This document shows, piece by piece, positions 36,276 through 44,164 of a stretch of DNA of 64,000 nucleotides. Numbering within the stretch: the stretch's first letter is position 1; every line of letters begins with the position of its first letter. The notes under the pieces were generated by a model that was not told the origin of the DNA, ran no database searches, and saw only the letters and a list, made by a program, of their open reading frames with translations. The DNA lies in assembly GCF_000744605.1 (NCBI RefSeq), contig NZ_JQMG01000001.1:558001-622000 (forward strand), read 5' to 3'. Origin of the DNA: Methylotenera sp. L2L1. GTDB lineage: Bacteria > Pseudomonadota > Gammaproteobacteria > Burkholderiales > Methylophilaceae. A program made the position numbers and the translations under genes.

Positions 36276-37025
36276 ATGCAAAATAGTGTCATAGAAGTCA
36301 GTAGCTTATATAAAGATTACCAAACCGCCGCTGGGCCATTTCCTGTGCTAAAAGATGTAAACCTACGCATCGAAAATGGTGACTATGTCGCCATCATGGG
36401 CCCATCTGGCTCTGGCAAGTCTACCTTTATGAACATTCTAGGCTGCCTAGACAAACCAAGCAAAGGTCAGTACGTGTTAGATGGCCATCCTGTTGCCAAT
36501 ATGGAGCAAAACGCAGTGGCGCAGGTGCGCAACAAAACCATAGGCTTTGTGTTTCAGGGCTTTAATTTGTTGGCACGCTCTAGCCTATTAGATAATGTTG
36601 CGTTACCACTGGTATATGCAGGTATTGATAAGCCGCAACGCCATGCCCGTGCAAAACTGATGCTAGAAAAAGTAGGCCTAGCAAAGTACCTGCATTCACG
36701 CCCTAATCAAATTTCTGGCGGTCAACAACAGCGGGTTGCCATTGCACGCGCCTTGGTGAACAAACCAAGCCTGATCTTAGCGGATGAACCAACAGGCAAT
36801 CTTGATAGCGTCACTAGTGAAGAAATCATGACGCTATTTTCTGAGCTCAATCAAGAAGGTATTACCATTGTGTTAGTCACCCACGAAAACGACATTGCCG
36901 AACACGCCAGCCGCCAAGTGCGCTTTTTGGATGGAAAGATTGTGCAGGACACCCGCACAAAACAGATTGGCATGACCAGCGCATCAACAGCAACCATTAC
37001 AACACCAACAAGCGAGGCCATTTAA
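36276..37025 (+). CDS. MacB-type ABC transporter ATP-binding protein
   Basis: About 249 residues from the ATG at 36276, preferred over 36261 because a GGGAG site precedes it by eight bases. Walker A is GPSGSGKST, the Q-loop region [22 protein letters not shown], the ABC signature [15 protein letters not shown] and Walker [13 protein letters not shown]. It resembles LolD/MacB N-terminal ATPases. The ATPase and permease are separate genes here, whereas E. coli MacB is fused. Confidence 0.95.
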   Translation: MQNSVIEVSSLYKDYQTAAGPFPVLKDVNLRIENGDYVAIMGPSGSGKSTFMNILGCLDKPSKGQYVLDGHPVANMEQNAVAQVRNKTIGFVFQGFNLLARSSLLDNVALPLVYAGIDKPQRHARAKLMLEKVGLAKYLHSRPNQISGGQQQRVAIARALVNKPSLILADEPTGNLDSVTSEEIMTLFSELNQEGITIVLVTHENDIAEHASRQVRFLDGKIVQDTRTKQIGMTSASTATITTPTSEAI

Positions 37026-38248
37026 TGTTTACCGCAATGCTAGGGGAAGCATGGCACGCCATGGGTGCCAACCGTTTACGTACATTTCTGACCATGCTCG
37101 GCATGGTGATAGGCGTTAGTGCTGTTGTGTTGATGATGGCGATTGGGCAAGGTGCTGAAGCAGCGGTCAAACGCTCGATCAGCGCCATGGGTAGCAATTT
37201 ATTTGTCGTACTATCTGGTCCACCCACAGCAGGCGGTGCAAGATCAGCCACTGGCAATGCACCATCTCTTAATGTTAAAGATGCGAATGCAATTTCTGAC
37301 CTGGATGGCGTAACCGGTGTTGCGCCTGTGACGATGGGTAAAGCGCAAATCGTTTTTGGTAGCAACAACTGGAATACCGATATCATCGGTACCACGCCAA
37401 GCTATCTGGATATACGTGGATGGAACCTCAGTGACGGCTATGCGTTTTCTGAATCAGACATCCGCTCAGCCACCCGCGTCGCCTTGGTGGGAAAAACCAT
37501 CGTGCAAAATATCTTTGGTGACAATATAGACCCTGTCGGAAAAACCATTCGCATCAAGCAAAGCCCTTTTGTAGTGTTAGGCGTGCTTGAGAGTAAAGGC
37601 CAAACACTTGACGGTCGCGATCAGGATGACACCATTATTGTGCCGCTCACCACCGCTCAGCGTAAACTGTTTGGTAACCAGTTGCCAGGCAGTGTGCGAC
37701 AAATTATGGTGCAGGCAGAGTCTGACAACACCATGCCGATGGTAGAACAAGGCTTAAACAGCCTGCTCAACCAGCGTCATAATATTAGAGAAGGTTCAGA
37801 CAGTGATTTTTCTGTGCGTAACCTTACGGCAATTGCCAACTCAGCGGCTGAAACCACACGCACCATGTCTCTGCTGTTAGGTGCAATTGCCTCTGTGTCT
37901 TTGCTGGTAGGCGGCATCGGCATCATGAACATCATGCTGGTGTCAGTCACCGAGCGCACACGTGAAATTGGCATTCGCATGGCGATTGGCGCACGTCAGC
38001 GCGACATTCTATTGCAATTCTTATTGGAAGCGATCGTTATCTCTATTGTAGGCTGCCTAATCGGCATTGCGATTGGTGTTGGCGCCGCCGTCATGGTGAA
38101 CATCATCACCAAAGCAGAAATCATTATTTCGGCAAACTCAGTCGCGATTGCCTTTGGTGTAGCTGCAAGCATTGGTGTGTTCTTTGGCTTTTACCCTGCG
38201 CGCAAAGCGGCAATGCTCAACCCGATTGAAGCATTACGCTATCAATAA
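37025..38248 (+). CDS. MacB-type ABC transporter permease (FtsX family)
   Basis: A 407-residue protein with an N-terminal helix (RLRTFLTMLGMVIGVSAVVLM), a large periplasmic domain of about 250 residues and three C-terminal helices with GGIGIMNIMLVSVTERTREI and GFYPARKAAMLNPIEALRYQ, the FtsX/MacB signatures. The start shares a base with the ATPase stop (TAATG). It uses ATPase power to drive substrate through MacA and TolC. The substrate (macrolide, peptide or siderophore) is unknown. Confidence 0.94.
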   Translation: MFTAMLGEAWHAMGANRLRTFLTMLGMVIGVSAVVLMMAIGQGAEAAVKRSISAMGSNLFVVLSGPPTAGGARSATGNAPSLNVKDANAISDLDGVTGVAPVTMGKAQIVFGSNNWNTDIIGTTPSYLDIRGWNLSDGYAFSESDIRSATRVALVGKTIVQNIFGDNIDPVGKTIRIKQSPFVVLGVLESKGQTLDGRDQDDTIIVPLTTAQRKLFGNQLPGSVRQIMVQAESDNTMPMVEQGLNSLLNQRHNIREGSDSDFSVRNLTAIANSAAETTRTMSLLLGAIASVSLLVGGIGIMNIMLVSVTERTREIGIRMAIGARQRDILLQFLLEAIVISIVGCLIGIAIGVGAAVMVNIITKAEIIISANSVAIAFGVAASIGVFFGFYPARKAAMLNPIEALRYQ

Positions 38249-38298
38249 CACACTACAAGATAGTGCTATTTAGCTATCTGTTCTAATTAATTAGCAAC

Positions 38299-38339
38299 TT
38301 AATCTATTGGCTGTTTAATACTTGCAGTCAGTAGATTAA
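38299..38339 (+). terminator. Hairpin downstream of macB permease
   Basis: A 15-bp stem with two G-U pairs (38299-38313 with 38325-38339) and an 11-base loop lies 50 bp after the permease stop. It is followed by AATCTTG, so the U-tract is weak. Probably ends the efflux operon. Confidence 0.5.
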
Positions 38340-38497
38340 ATCTTGCTGACCCTCCCCTGCCTACTCTTCAATACGCTCGATGACTCAAGCCGTCATTTTA
38401 GAACATACTGACAACCGACTTTATTACAGTTACGATAAGTACATGTAACGCTCAAATGCTATCTCCGCACAAAGCAAACAAATGCTAAGGAAAAAGT

Positions 38498-39118
38498 ATG
38501 GCTAAAGATTGTTGTCATGACGGGTGCAGTAACCCCACGCTACTAACGCCTAAATATAAGAAAATACTTTGGGTTGCGTTAGTCATCAATGCCACAATGT
38601 TCTTCGTTGAAATTTCAAGTGGGCTTCATGCGCAATCCGTATCACTGATGGCGGACGCAATCGACTTCTTTGGTGATGCCATGAACTATGGGATATCTCT
38701 AGCCGTGCTATCCATGAGCTTTGCGTGGCGCGCTCGTGCCGCGCTGTTTAAAGGACTATGTATGGGCAGTTTTGGCTTATTGATACTTGCCACCACCGTA
38801 TGATCTACCATGCATGGTGAAGTACCAGAAGCCTACACGATGGGGTTGGTAGGTTTTATTGCGCTACTGGCGAATGTAAGCGTTGCTATGATGCTCTATG
38901 CCTACCGTGATGGAGACGCCAACATGCAGTCGGTATGGCTATGCAGCAGAAATGATGCGATCGGAAATATTGCCGTCATGATGGCAGCATTAGGCGTATG
39001 GGGAAGCAAAAGTGCATGGCCTGATCTGATTGTGGCGGTTATTATGGCAAGCCTAGGTGTTTCTGCGGCGATGCAAGTAATAAAAAGAGCGAGATCAGAA
39101 TTAAATCATCACCAATAA
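38498..39118 (+). pseudogene. Cation diffusion facilitator-like transporter interrupted by an in-frame TGA
   Basis: A single reading frame of 206 codons is broken by TGA at 38801-38803. The first part starts MAKDCCHDGCSNPTLLTP, followed by FFVEISSGLHAQSVSLMADAIDF typical of CDF zinc/cadmium exporters. The second continues with MHGEVPEAYTMGLVGFIALL and NDAIGNIAVMMAALGVWG. Both flanks are in the same frame with no other damage. The stop falls where a tryptophan (TGG) is plausible, so a single point mutation, a sequencing error or readthrough are all possible. If real, the protein is cut at residue 101 of about 206. Confidence 0.8.
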
Positions 39119-39145
39119 AATATCAACATCGGTTTCAATCTAGGT

Positions 39146-39190
39146 AAAGCCACAATCGCCAAAGCCTCAATCACCAGAGCCCCAATCATA
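39146..39190. repeat. Three imperfect 15-bp tandem repeats
   Basis: Units at 39146-39160, 39161-39175 and 39176-39190 follow the pattern (A/G)AAGCC-N-CAATC-N3 or close to it. They lie in the gap after the interrupted transporter and before the exbD terminator. No role is apparent. Confidence 0.5.
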
Positions 39191-39270
39191 GGTGCCGTCA
39201 GAAAATTTTCAAGCTAAGAAAAGTAGCTGATTACAAGAGCAGCCAACTAACTAACATACAATCATGACGC

Positions 39271-39302
39271 AAAAAAAATGGCACAGTTCACACTGCGCCA
39301 TT
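39271..39302 (-). terminator. Intrinsic terminator of the tonB-exbB-exbD operon
   Basis: On the minus strand AATGGCGCAGT and ACTGTGCCATT pair (11 bp, one mismatch) around a four-base loop, followed by at least six U in the A-run 39271-39278. It lies 24 bp after the exbD stop. Confidence 0.85.
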
Positions 39303-39326
39303 GCTCACTATCCAACCAATAAGTAA

Positions 39327-39746
39327 TTACTTACTTTCGCTTACAAAACCCATTTTACTCACGCCTGAATTTTGCGCATCAGCCATTACCTCAGCTAAAA
39401 CTTGATAGCGCGTTTCTTTATCGGCACGTATATTTAACTCTGGCTGTGGTTTTTTCTGGGCAATTTCTTTTAATTTCAATTTCAGCTCACCTTGCACCAG
39501 CGGCATATCATTCCAGTACATTTTGCCAGACGCATCAATCGATACTGAAATCACTTCCGGCTTTTCAGGGATAGGCTGACTGCTTGTTTGTGGTAAATCA
39601 ATTTTTACAGCATGCGTCAGTAATGGTGCCGTAATGATAAATATCACCAATAACACTAACATCACATCCACTAGCGGTGTGGTGTTAATCTCGGACATCG
39701 GTGCAGAGTGTGATGCACCGCCTACATTACTTCCTGACCCTATCAT
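39327..39746 (-). CDS. exbD: ExbD, TonB energy-transducing subunit
   Basis: A 139-residue ExbD/TolR protein. The N-terminal cytosolic part ends in SEINTTPLVDVMLVLLVIFI, with the conserved membrane Asp in LVDVML, followed by a periplasmic domain. It overlaps the exbB stop by four bases. Position behind exbB and tonB assigns it to the TonB system and not to Tol. Confidence 0.93.
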   Translation of the reverse strand: MIGSGSNVGGASHSAPMSEINTTPLVDVMLVLLVIFIITAPLLTHAVKIDLPQTSSQPIPEKPEVISVSIDASGKMYWNDMPLVQGELKLKLKEIAQKKPQPELNIRADKETRYQVLAEVMADAQNSGVSKMGFVSESK

Positions 39747-40492
39747 GCTGCAGCACCTGCAACATGCATCGCCTGCCCAGCAACATCTTGTTTATATGCA
39801 CGTCTAGCACCCATCACGGCACCTGTCGTAATCAAGGTATGCAATTCGTAACCGAATTTCTCAAGCTCGGCAGATAAAGTTCGATTACTACGTACAATCG
39901 CGTTATAAGCTAGCACTGCCGGAATAGCCACAGCCAAACCTAAGGCAGTCATAATCAACGCCTCACCGACTGGCCCAGCTACTTTATCTAAAGTGGCCTG
40001 ACCACTTAAGCTGATGCTAGCAAGTGCATGGTAAATACCCCACACAGTACCAAACAGACCAACAAACGGTGATACGCTACCCACAGAAGCTAATACGGTT
40101 AAACCGCCTTCCATATTTGCATTTTCCTCTGCAATGCTGCGGTTCATGGCACGTGCTACAAATTCATCTTGCGCAACCATCTCTGTCCCTTTTGCAACAG
40201 ACAACTTATGATGCTCAGCCGCTAAAATCGCTTTTTCTGCCAACCTAGCTAATCCTGTATTTGCATACGCTTGGCTTTGTTTAATCGCCACAGCCAAACT
40301 TGGTGCTTGTGAGAAGGCCTGTAAAAATGACTGATAAGCACTACGCATACGCCATGCAGTCACACTTCTGCTAACGATCAAATACCAGCTCGCCACAGAC
40401 ATTGTTAACAATATCAAAGCAACCAACATAGAAACTGGTCCACCTGCCGTGATAAATTCCCAACTATTAAACTCATAACCGTTTTGCATCAT
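39743..40492 (-). CDS. exbB: ExbB, MotA/TolQ/ExbB proton channel
   Basis: A 249-residue protein with three membrane helices (about residues 17-40, 130-155 and 170-195). The signature region VLASVGSVSPFVGLFGTVWGIYHAL and VGEALIMTALGLAVAIPAVLAYN is present. It couples the proton gradient to TonB. It follows tonB by 114 bp on the same strand. Confidence 0.94.
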   Translation of the reverse strand: MMQNGYEFNSWEFITAGGPVSMLVALILLTMSVASWYLIVSRSVTAWRMRSAYQSFLQAFSQAPSLAVAIKQSQAYANTGLARLAEKAILAAEHHKLSVAKGTEMVAQDEFVARAMNRSIAEENANMEGGLTVLASVGSVSPFVGLFGTVWGIYHALASISLSGQATLDKVAGPVGEALIMTALGLAVAIPAVLAYNAIVRSNRTLSAELEKFGYELHTLITTGAVMGARRAYKQDVAGQAMHVAGAAA

Positions 40493-40606
40493 TACCCTCG
40501 CTTCATTCTTAATCTATTGATGACCTATATTCATAACTATATGGGTTCATTAACTTATGGTTCATTAATCTATGCGTGCATAAATAATGTCATCGACCTT
40601 GGCTAC

Positions 40607-41440
40607 TTAGCCATTTAGCGTGAAATTCACTGGCACCAGCACGTAAGCACTAATTGGCTGATTACTACGTTTTGCTGGTACAAAACTCCACTTTTTAACA
40701 GCATCAATCGCTGCCTGATCTAACTTTTGATGACCACTACTGGTGTCTACTTTGACAGCCTCAGCTTTACCATCTTGTGACACTAACACTTTAAGTAACA
40801 CCTTGCCTTGTTCACCCATTCTTCTTGCTTGCATTGGGTAAGCCGGTGCAGGGTTATTTAAATACGCTGCGCCAAAACTAGGTGGTTCAACCACAGGCTC
40901 TGCTGCCACTTTCTCATTAGCAGGCTTGTCGGTTGTTTCTGTTGCTTTTGCTGATTGTTGCGGCTCGACAGGCTTACTCTCTGCTACAACCGCTGCTTCG
41001 TTTTTCTCTGCAACCACAGGTTCGACTGGCTCAATTTTCCTGGCCGCATCTTCATTCACGACTACTTTTTTCTCTACGACTTTTTGCTTTTGTACGACAG
41101 GCTTCTTAACAGGCTGTACTTGCTCTACGGGCGGCTTAGGCGCTTCCTCTGGGGCATCTGCAACTTGGCTCACCAAGCTAACCATCATTGGCGTTTCCAG
41201 CTTATTCAGCACAACGGTTTCTGGTTGGGCATTCAACACACCGGCTACAGCCCCCATATGCACCAGAGTCACAAACGCTAACATTCGGTAAGAGATTTTT
41301 TTCTTGTCTACGCGCGCCGCACCAATGTGCGTATTAATCGGCAGATGTTTCACATTAGATTGACTAACAGTCTCTGCCCTCATGGCAACAGGCTCCAAAA
41401 AGAAGTGAGTATTCACTGCAAGCTCTGAATTTGTCATCAT
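40607..41440 (-). CDS. tonB: TonB energy transducer
   Basis: A 277-residue protein with a long cytosolic N-terminus (about 50 residues), one membrane helix (MLAFVTLVHMGAVAGVL), a Pro/Lys/Glu/Val-rich periplasmic linker and the TonB C-terminal domain (PAPAYPMQARRMGEQGKVLL, then AAIDAVKKWSFVPAKR). It energises TonB-dependent receptors such as the one at 30.1-32.5 kb. It lies 49 bp downstream of hemP. A Fur-like box upstream of hemP indicates iron control. Confidence 0.95.
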   Translation of the reverse strand: MMTNSELAVNTHFFLEPVAMRAETVSQSNVKHLPINTHIGAARVDKKKISYRMLAFVTLVHMGAVAGVLNAQPETVVLNKLETPMMVSLVSQVADAPEEAPKPPVEQVQPVKKPVVQKQKVVEKKVVVNEDAARKIEPVEPVVAEKNEAAVVAESKPVEPQQSAKATETTDKPANEKVAAEPVVEPPSFGAAYLNNPAPAYPMQARRMGEQGKVLLKVLVSQDGKAEAVKVDTSSGHQKLDQAAIDAVKKWSFVPAKRSNQPISAYVLVPVNFTLNG

Positions 41441-41489
41441 ACCTCCTCCTATTCTATCGCGTAAAAACTGTAGCCCAACTTAGGAAATA

Positions 41490-41660
41490 CTACTTTGTAA
41501 GAATCAACTTACCCTGATTGGTAAGTCTTAAGCGGTAATCCTCACCAACGTGTTTAATCACCAGCTCGCGCGCACCTGAAAATAACAACTCACTGGTTGT
41601 CACCCTAGCCACAGAGGACTCTGCAACCTTGGTTTCATGTTTTTTTTCATCAAGCATCAT
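41490..41660 (-). CDS. hemP: HemP family small protein, copy 1
   Basis: A 56-residue protein, MMLDEKKHETKVAESS at the start, with the HemP core SELLFSGARELVIKHVGEDY followed by RLRLTNQGKLILTK. The LxxxGK LILTK ending is the family signature. HemP genes sit beside haem or iron uptake genes and, in some species, their product activates a haem receptor. It is the first gene after the perfect Fur palindrome at 41722-41740 and precedes tonB. Confidence 0.88.
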   Translation of the reverse strand: MMLDEKKHETKVAESSVARVTTSELLFSGARELVIKHVGEDYRLRLTNQGKLILTK

Positions 41661-41721
41661 TCGTCTGGCTCATTCTTAAGTTTTGATTTCTAGCATTAAA
41701 TCATTTCAATGCAGAAAGGCT

Positions 41722-41740
41722 AATGATAATTGTTATCATT
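41722..41740. promoter_or_regulatory. Fur box upstream of hemP-tonB-exbB-exbD
   Basis: AATGATAATTGTTATCATT is a perfect inverted repeat (AATGATAA and TTATCATT around TTG), matching the Fur consensus closely. It lies 62 bp before the hemP start, between hemP and the 90-residue gene. Confidence 0.85.
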
Positions 41741-41806
41741 TAGATTTGTCAATGATTTTATGCTTTAGTTGATATCTATGTGTTTGATTTTATTTAATTG
41801 CGCTGA

Positions 41807-42079
41807 CTAATGGATGCTGCAATTAATGGCGGACTGCTGCGCATAACTAGCTTTTTCTTGTTGATACAACGCCAACCTAGTATCCGCATCTGCTAATAAA
41901 GCTTTTAAGGTATGCAATGTGCCAGCATCGATTCTTAAACTAATGGCACCTAGCTCCAGCTCGGCCACATTACAATTTTCGCAAAACACGATCTGGCCAC
42001 TTTCATTTTTAGACAACAAAATACGTAAGCACGATGCTTGATTGCTTGGAGCGTTATCTAGCACTTTGTTAATTTTCAT
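41807..42079 (-). CDS. Small protein of the HemP cluster (copy A of a paralogous pair)
   Basis: A 90-residue protein with a good AGGTG ribosome-binding site before its ATG. Residues about 36-75 (NVAELELGAISLRIDAGTLH and following) align with the 69-residue protein at 43456-43665 (DIVELEIGDTSLRLEVRNFF), so the two are paralogs. It begins 7 bp after hemP copy 2. I do not recognise a named family. Two cysteines (VFCENCNV) could bind a metal, but the paralog lacks them. Confidence 0.7.
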   Translation of the reverse strand: MKINKVLDNAPSNQASCLRILLSKNESGQIVFCENCNVAELELGAISLRIDAGTLHTLKALLADADTRLALYQQEKASYAQQSAINCSIH

Positions 42080-42086
42080 GTCACAC

Positions 42087-42308
42087 CTATTTAGTGAGTA
42101 TCAGTTTATTTTGTTTAGTAATGCGTAAAAAATAAGTTTCATCCTCGTGATCAATCATCACTTCCTTCACATTCGTAAACAGCTTGTCGCTATTCAATCT
42201 TTTTATTCTAGAAATCTTAATGTCATCCTGCGTGCGCGTACTGTCTGTCACAATTGCTATATCAAAACTCATATGTTCTTTAGAGGTTAAATTAGTAATA
42301 ATTTTCAT
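42087..42308 (-). CDS. HemP family small protein, copy 2
   Basis: A 73-residue protein whose C-terminal 40 residues, SDKLFTNVKEVMIDHEDETY then FLRITKQNKLILTK, match the HemP core of copy 1. The N-terminal extension is longer. A start at residue 13 (42272, MSFDIAIV) is possible, since no strong ribosome-binding site favours either. It lies between the S4 paralog and the 90-residue gene. Confidence 0.82.
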   Translation of the reverse strand: MKIITNLTSKEHMSFDIAIVTDSTRTQDDIKISRIKRLNSDKLFTNVKEVMIDHEDETYFLRITKQNKLILTK

Positions 42309-42475
42309 GATGGCAGCCCAATTGAGTCACTAAAATTAAAAAGATGGCCGACTTACATAAGCGATTAACTTAATGCAACCATAAAATGATCGGTTAAGAT
42401 CAAGGAGACGCATGTTGCCATGCAGTACTACATTTGAGCCGCTGTTAGGAGCAACTCAAATTCTGTTGCCAACCG

Positions 42476-43093
42476 CTACACGCGGTTAGCGTAATATTCA
42501 ACCACCAATTGCACATCCACAGGGAACGGCACATCGCTGACCGCTGGCAAGTGCGCCACTTTCACCACTTGCGTGGCCGTATCCCAAGCCAACCATTCTG
42601 GTCGCTCTAAAGATGGCTGCTTAACAGTTTCTACCACCATTGGAATATTTTTACTTTTGGCCTTAACCGTGATTTCATCACCCACATTCAATCTGATCGA
42701 CGGAATGTTAGCTGGCTTGCCGTTTAACATGAGATGTCCATGACTGACTAACTGCCTTGCAGCAATCACCGTAGGTGCAAATCCCGCACGGAAAACCACG
42801 TTATCCATTCTGCGCTCTAGTAACTGTAGTAACCGCTCGCCTGTAGGTTCCTTACCTTTACGTGCGTCCAGTATCAATCTACGCATCTGCGTCTCGGTTA
42901 ACCCGTAATTGAAGCGAATCTTTTGTTTTTCCTGTAACTTCACACCAAAATCAGAGCGGCGCTTGCGCGATGCCTTATTACCGTGCTGGCCTGGCGGCGT
43001 TGGGCGTGCTTCAATGGTTTTACGTGACAATCCAGGTAAATCCACCCCTAATGCACGCATCACTTTTAATCTAGGACCAATAAATCGAGACAT
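42476..43093 (-). CDS. Cysteine-free paralog of ribosomal protein S4
   Basis: A 205-residue S4 protein: MSRFIGPRLKVMRALGVDLP, the TPPGQHGNKASRKRRSDFGVKL motif and the S4 RNA-binding domain (RLDNVVFRAGF-type RRMDNVVFRAGF, then ARQLVSHGHLMLNGKPANI) are all present. No cysteine occurs anywhere, whereas zinc-type S4 proteins have a cysteine cluster in the N-terminal 30-40 residues. It lies outside the rpsM-rpsK-rpsD-rpoA operon, within a Fur-box cluster. It is probably an alternative S4 made under metal limitation. Confidence 0.92.
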   Translation of the reverse strand: MSRFIGPRLKVMRALGVDLPGLSRKTIEARPTPPGQHGNKASRKRRSDFGVKLQEKQKIRFNYGLTETQMRRLILDARKGKEPTGERLLQLLERRMDNVVFRAGFAPTVIAARQLVSHGHLMLNGKPANIPSIRLNVGDEITVKAKSKNIPMVVETVKQPSLERPEWLAWDTATQVVKVAHLPAVSDVPFPVDVQLVVEYYANRV

Positions 43094-43126
43094 CTTGTTT
43101 CCTTATCTATTTACTATGTAATTAAC

Positions 43127-43438
43127 TTATTGCAATGTGTTATGTGTTGCCATCAACCAATTGTCGTCAGTGCCATATTCACTGACGATTACTTGCCATT
43201 GCTTCACCAAGCGCTCAGCAATATCTTCAATGAGCTTTGTATCGGCGTACTCAGGCGCAGTTAACTTATGAGCCAGCTCACTCGCCAGCACTGCCAACTC
43301 GTGTGATGGCTTCAGTGCATACTGTGTCGCTACACAACAAATGGCAGCCATCAACTCTCTAGACGTTGGCAACTCTGGGTCAAATAGTTCGCTTGGTGCT
43401 TTTAATGCCGATACTTGTTTTTGCATGTTTATACTCAC
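43127..43438 (-). CDS. Unrecognised small protein of the iron cluster
   Basis: A 103-residue mostly helical soluble protein (SRELMAAICCVATQYALKPS, then LAVLASELAHKLTAPEYADT). No signal peptide or membrane helix is visible. I do not recognise its family. It lies 33 bp upstream of the S4 paralog and 17 bp after the paralogous small protein, so it is cotranscribed with them and probably shares iron control. Confidence 0.65.
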   Translation of the reverse strand: MSINMQKQVSALKAPSELFDPELPTSRELMAAICCVATQYALKPSHELAVLASELAHKLTAPEYADTKLIEDIAERLVKQWQVIVSEYGTDDNWLMATHNTLQ

Positions 43439-43455
43439 TTGGTTTATTCGCTTGA

Positions 43456-43665
43456 TTACTGCACTTGATGCAATTCAGTTTGCATCACCAACCTTGCCAC
43501 TGCTTTACGCATCATTTCATTCATCATGAAAAAGTTACGCACTTCTAGCCGTAATGAAGTGTCTCCAATTTCAAGCTCAACAATGTCTTTCGCTTTGTTA
43601 TAAAGCACTTTGCAATCTTCATTACCTGTCAGTTTCGCTTGGCTAATAATTAACTGCTTACTCAT
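43456..43665 (-). CDS. Small protein of the HemP cluster (copy B of a paralogous pair)
   Basis: A 69-residue protein from the ATG at 43665 (MSKQLIISQ). A GGAG site lies seven bases upstream and the longer TTG start at 43677 overlaps that site. The central DIVELEIGDTSLRLEVRNFF matches copy A at 41807-42079. It is the first gene after the Fur-like box at 43694-43712. Function unknown. Confidence 0.72.
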   Translation of the reverse strand: MSKQLIISQAKLTGNEDCKVLYNKAKDIVELEIGDTSLRLEVRNFFMMNEMMRKAVARLVMQTELHQVQ

Positions 43666-43693
43666 GACGTACTCCAATCTAGGAATTTAAATA

Positions 43694-43712
43694 AATGATA
43701 ATCATTCTCATT
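43694..43712. promoter_or_regulatory. Fur-like box heading the S4-paralog operon
   Basis: AATGATAATCATTCTCATT contains the perfect palindrome ATGATAATCAT and matches the Fur consensus well. It lies about 29 bp upstream of the first gene of the cluster (start 43665), where binding would block transcription. The rest of the gap to pqqA (43713-44003) shows no other gene. Confidence 0.8.
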
Positions 43713-44003
43713 TGATATGTCAACACATAATTGGCGACTAAATTAGTAAAGTATTATCAACCCCGCTAATTAAGGCATACGACATGCTAGATAGCTTAAA
43801 AATAGAAAATTCAAACAGATGAGTATCACTATCCTATCTACGCTAAATGACAGGCGTCCATCTCATGATTTCACTTAAGTAGCATTCATGAATACAAATA
43901 GCATGTAAATATGCATACAAGCGCACAATGTTTTCAACGAACTAGCAACATCGAAAACCCAATGAAATGCTAGTTCTAAAATTAATTTATACGGAGAATG
44001 ATC

Positions 44004-44075
44004 ATGTGGACATCACCATCAGCAACTGAAATGCGTTTTGGTTTTGAAGTAACCATGTACGTAATGAATAAGTAA
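44004..44075 (+). CDS. pqqA: PqqA, precursor peptide of pyrroloquinoline quinone
   Basis: A 23-residue peptide, MWTSPSATEMRFGFEVTMYV and a final MNK, with a GGAGA ribosome-binding sequence about nine bases upstream. The E15-x3-Y19 pair (EVTMY) is the motif whose Glu and Tyr are cross-linked and become PQQ. No pqqBCDE genes are in the window, so this copy is an orphan. PQQ is the cofactor of methanol dehydrogenases, which supports a methylotroph. Confidence 0.92.
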   Translation: MWTSPSATEMRFGFEVTMYVMNK

Positions 44076-44090
44076 TACGTTTTTTCAGCA

Positions 44091-44122
44091 ATAAAAAAGG
44101 GAGCAATTGCTCCCTTTTTTAT
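44091..44122 (+). terminator. Intrinsic terminator after pqqA
   Basis: A perfect inverted repeat (AAAAAAGGGAGCAA and TTGCTCCCTTTTTT) lies 16 bp after the pqqA stop, with T-runs on both strands. It can also terminate the convergent trhP gene. Confidence 0.88.
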
Positions 44123-44164
44123 TAAATACGTAAAGCCATCACAGCTAAATTTTACTCAACAACT

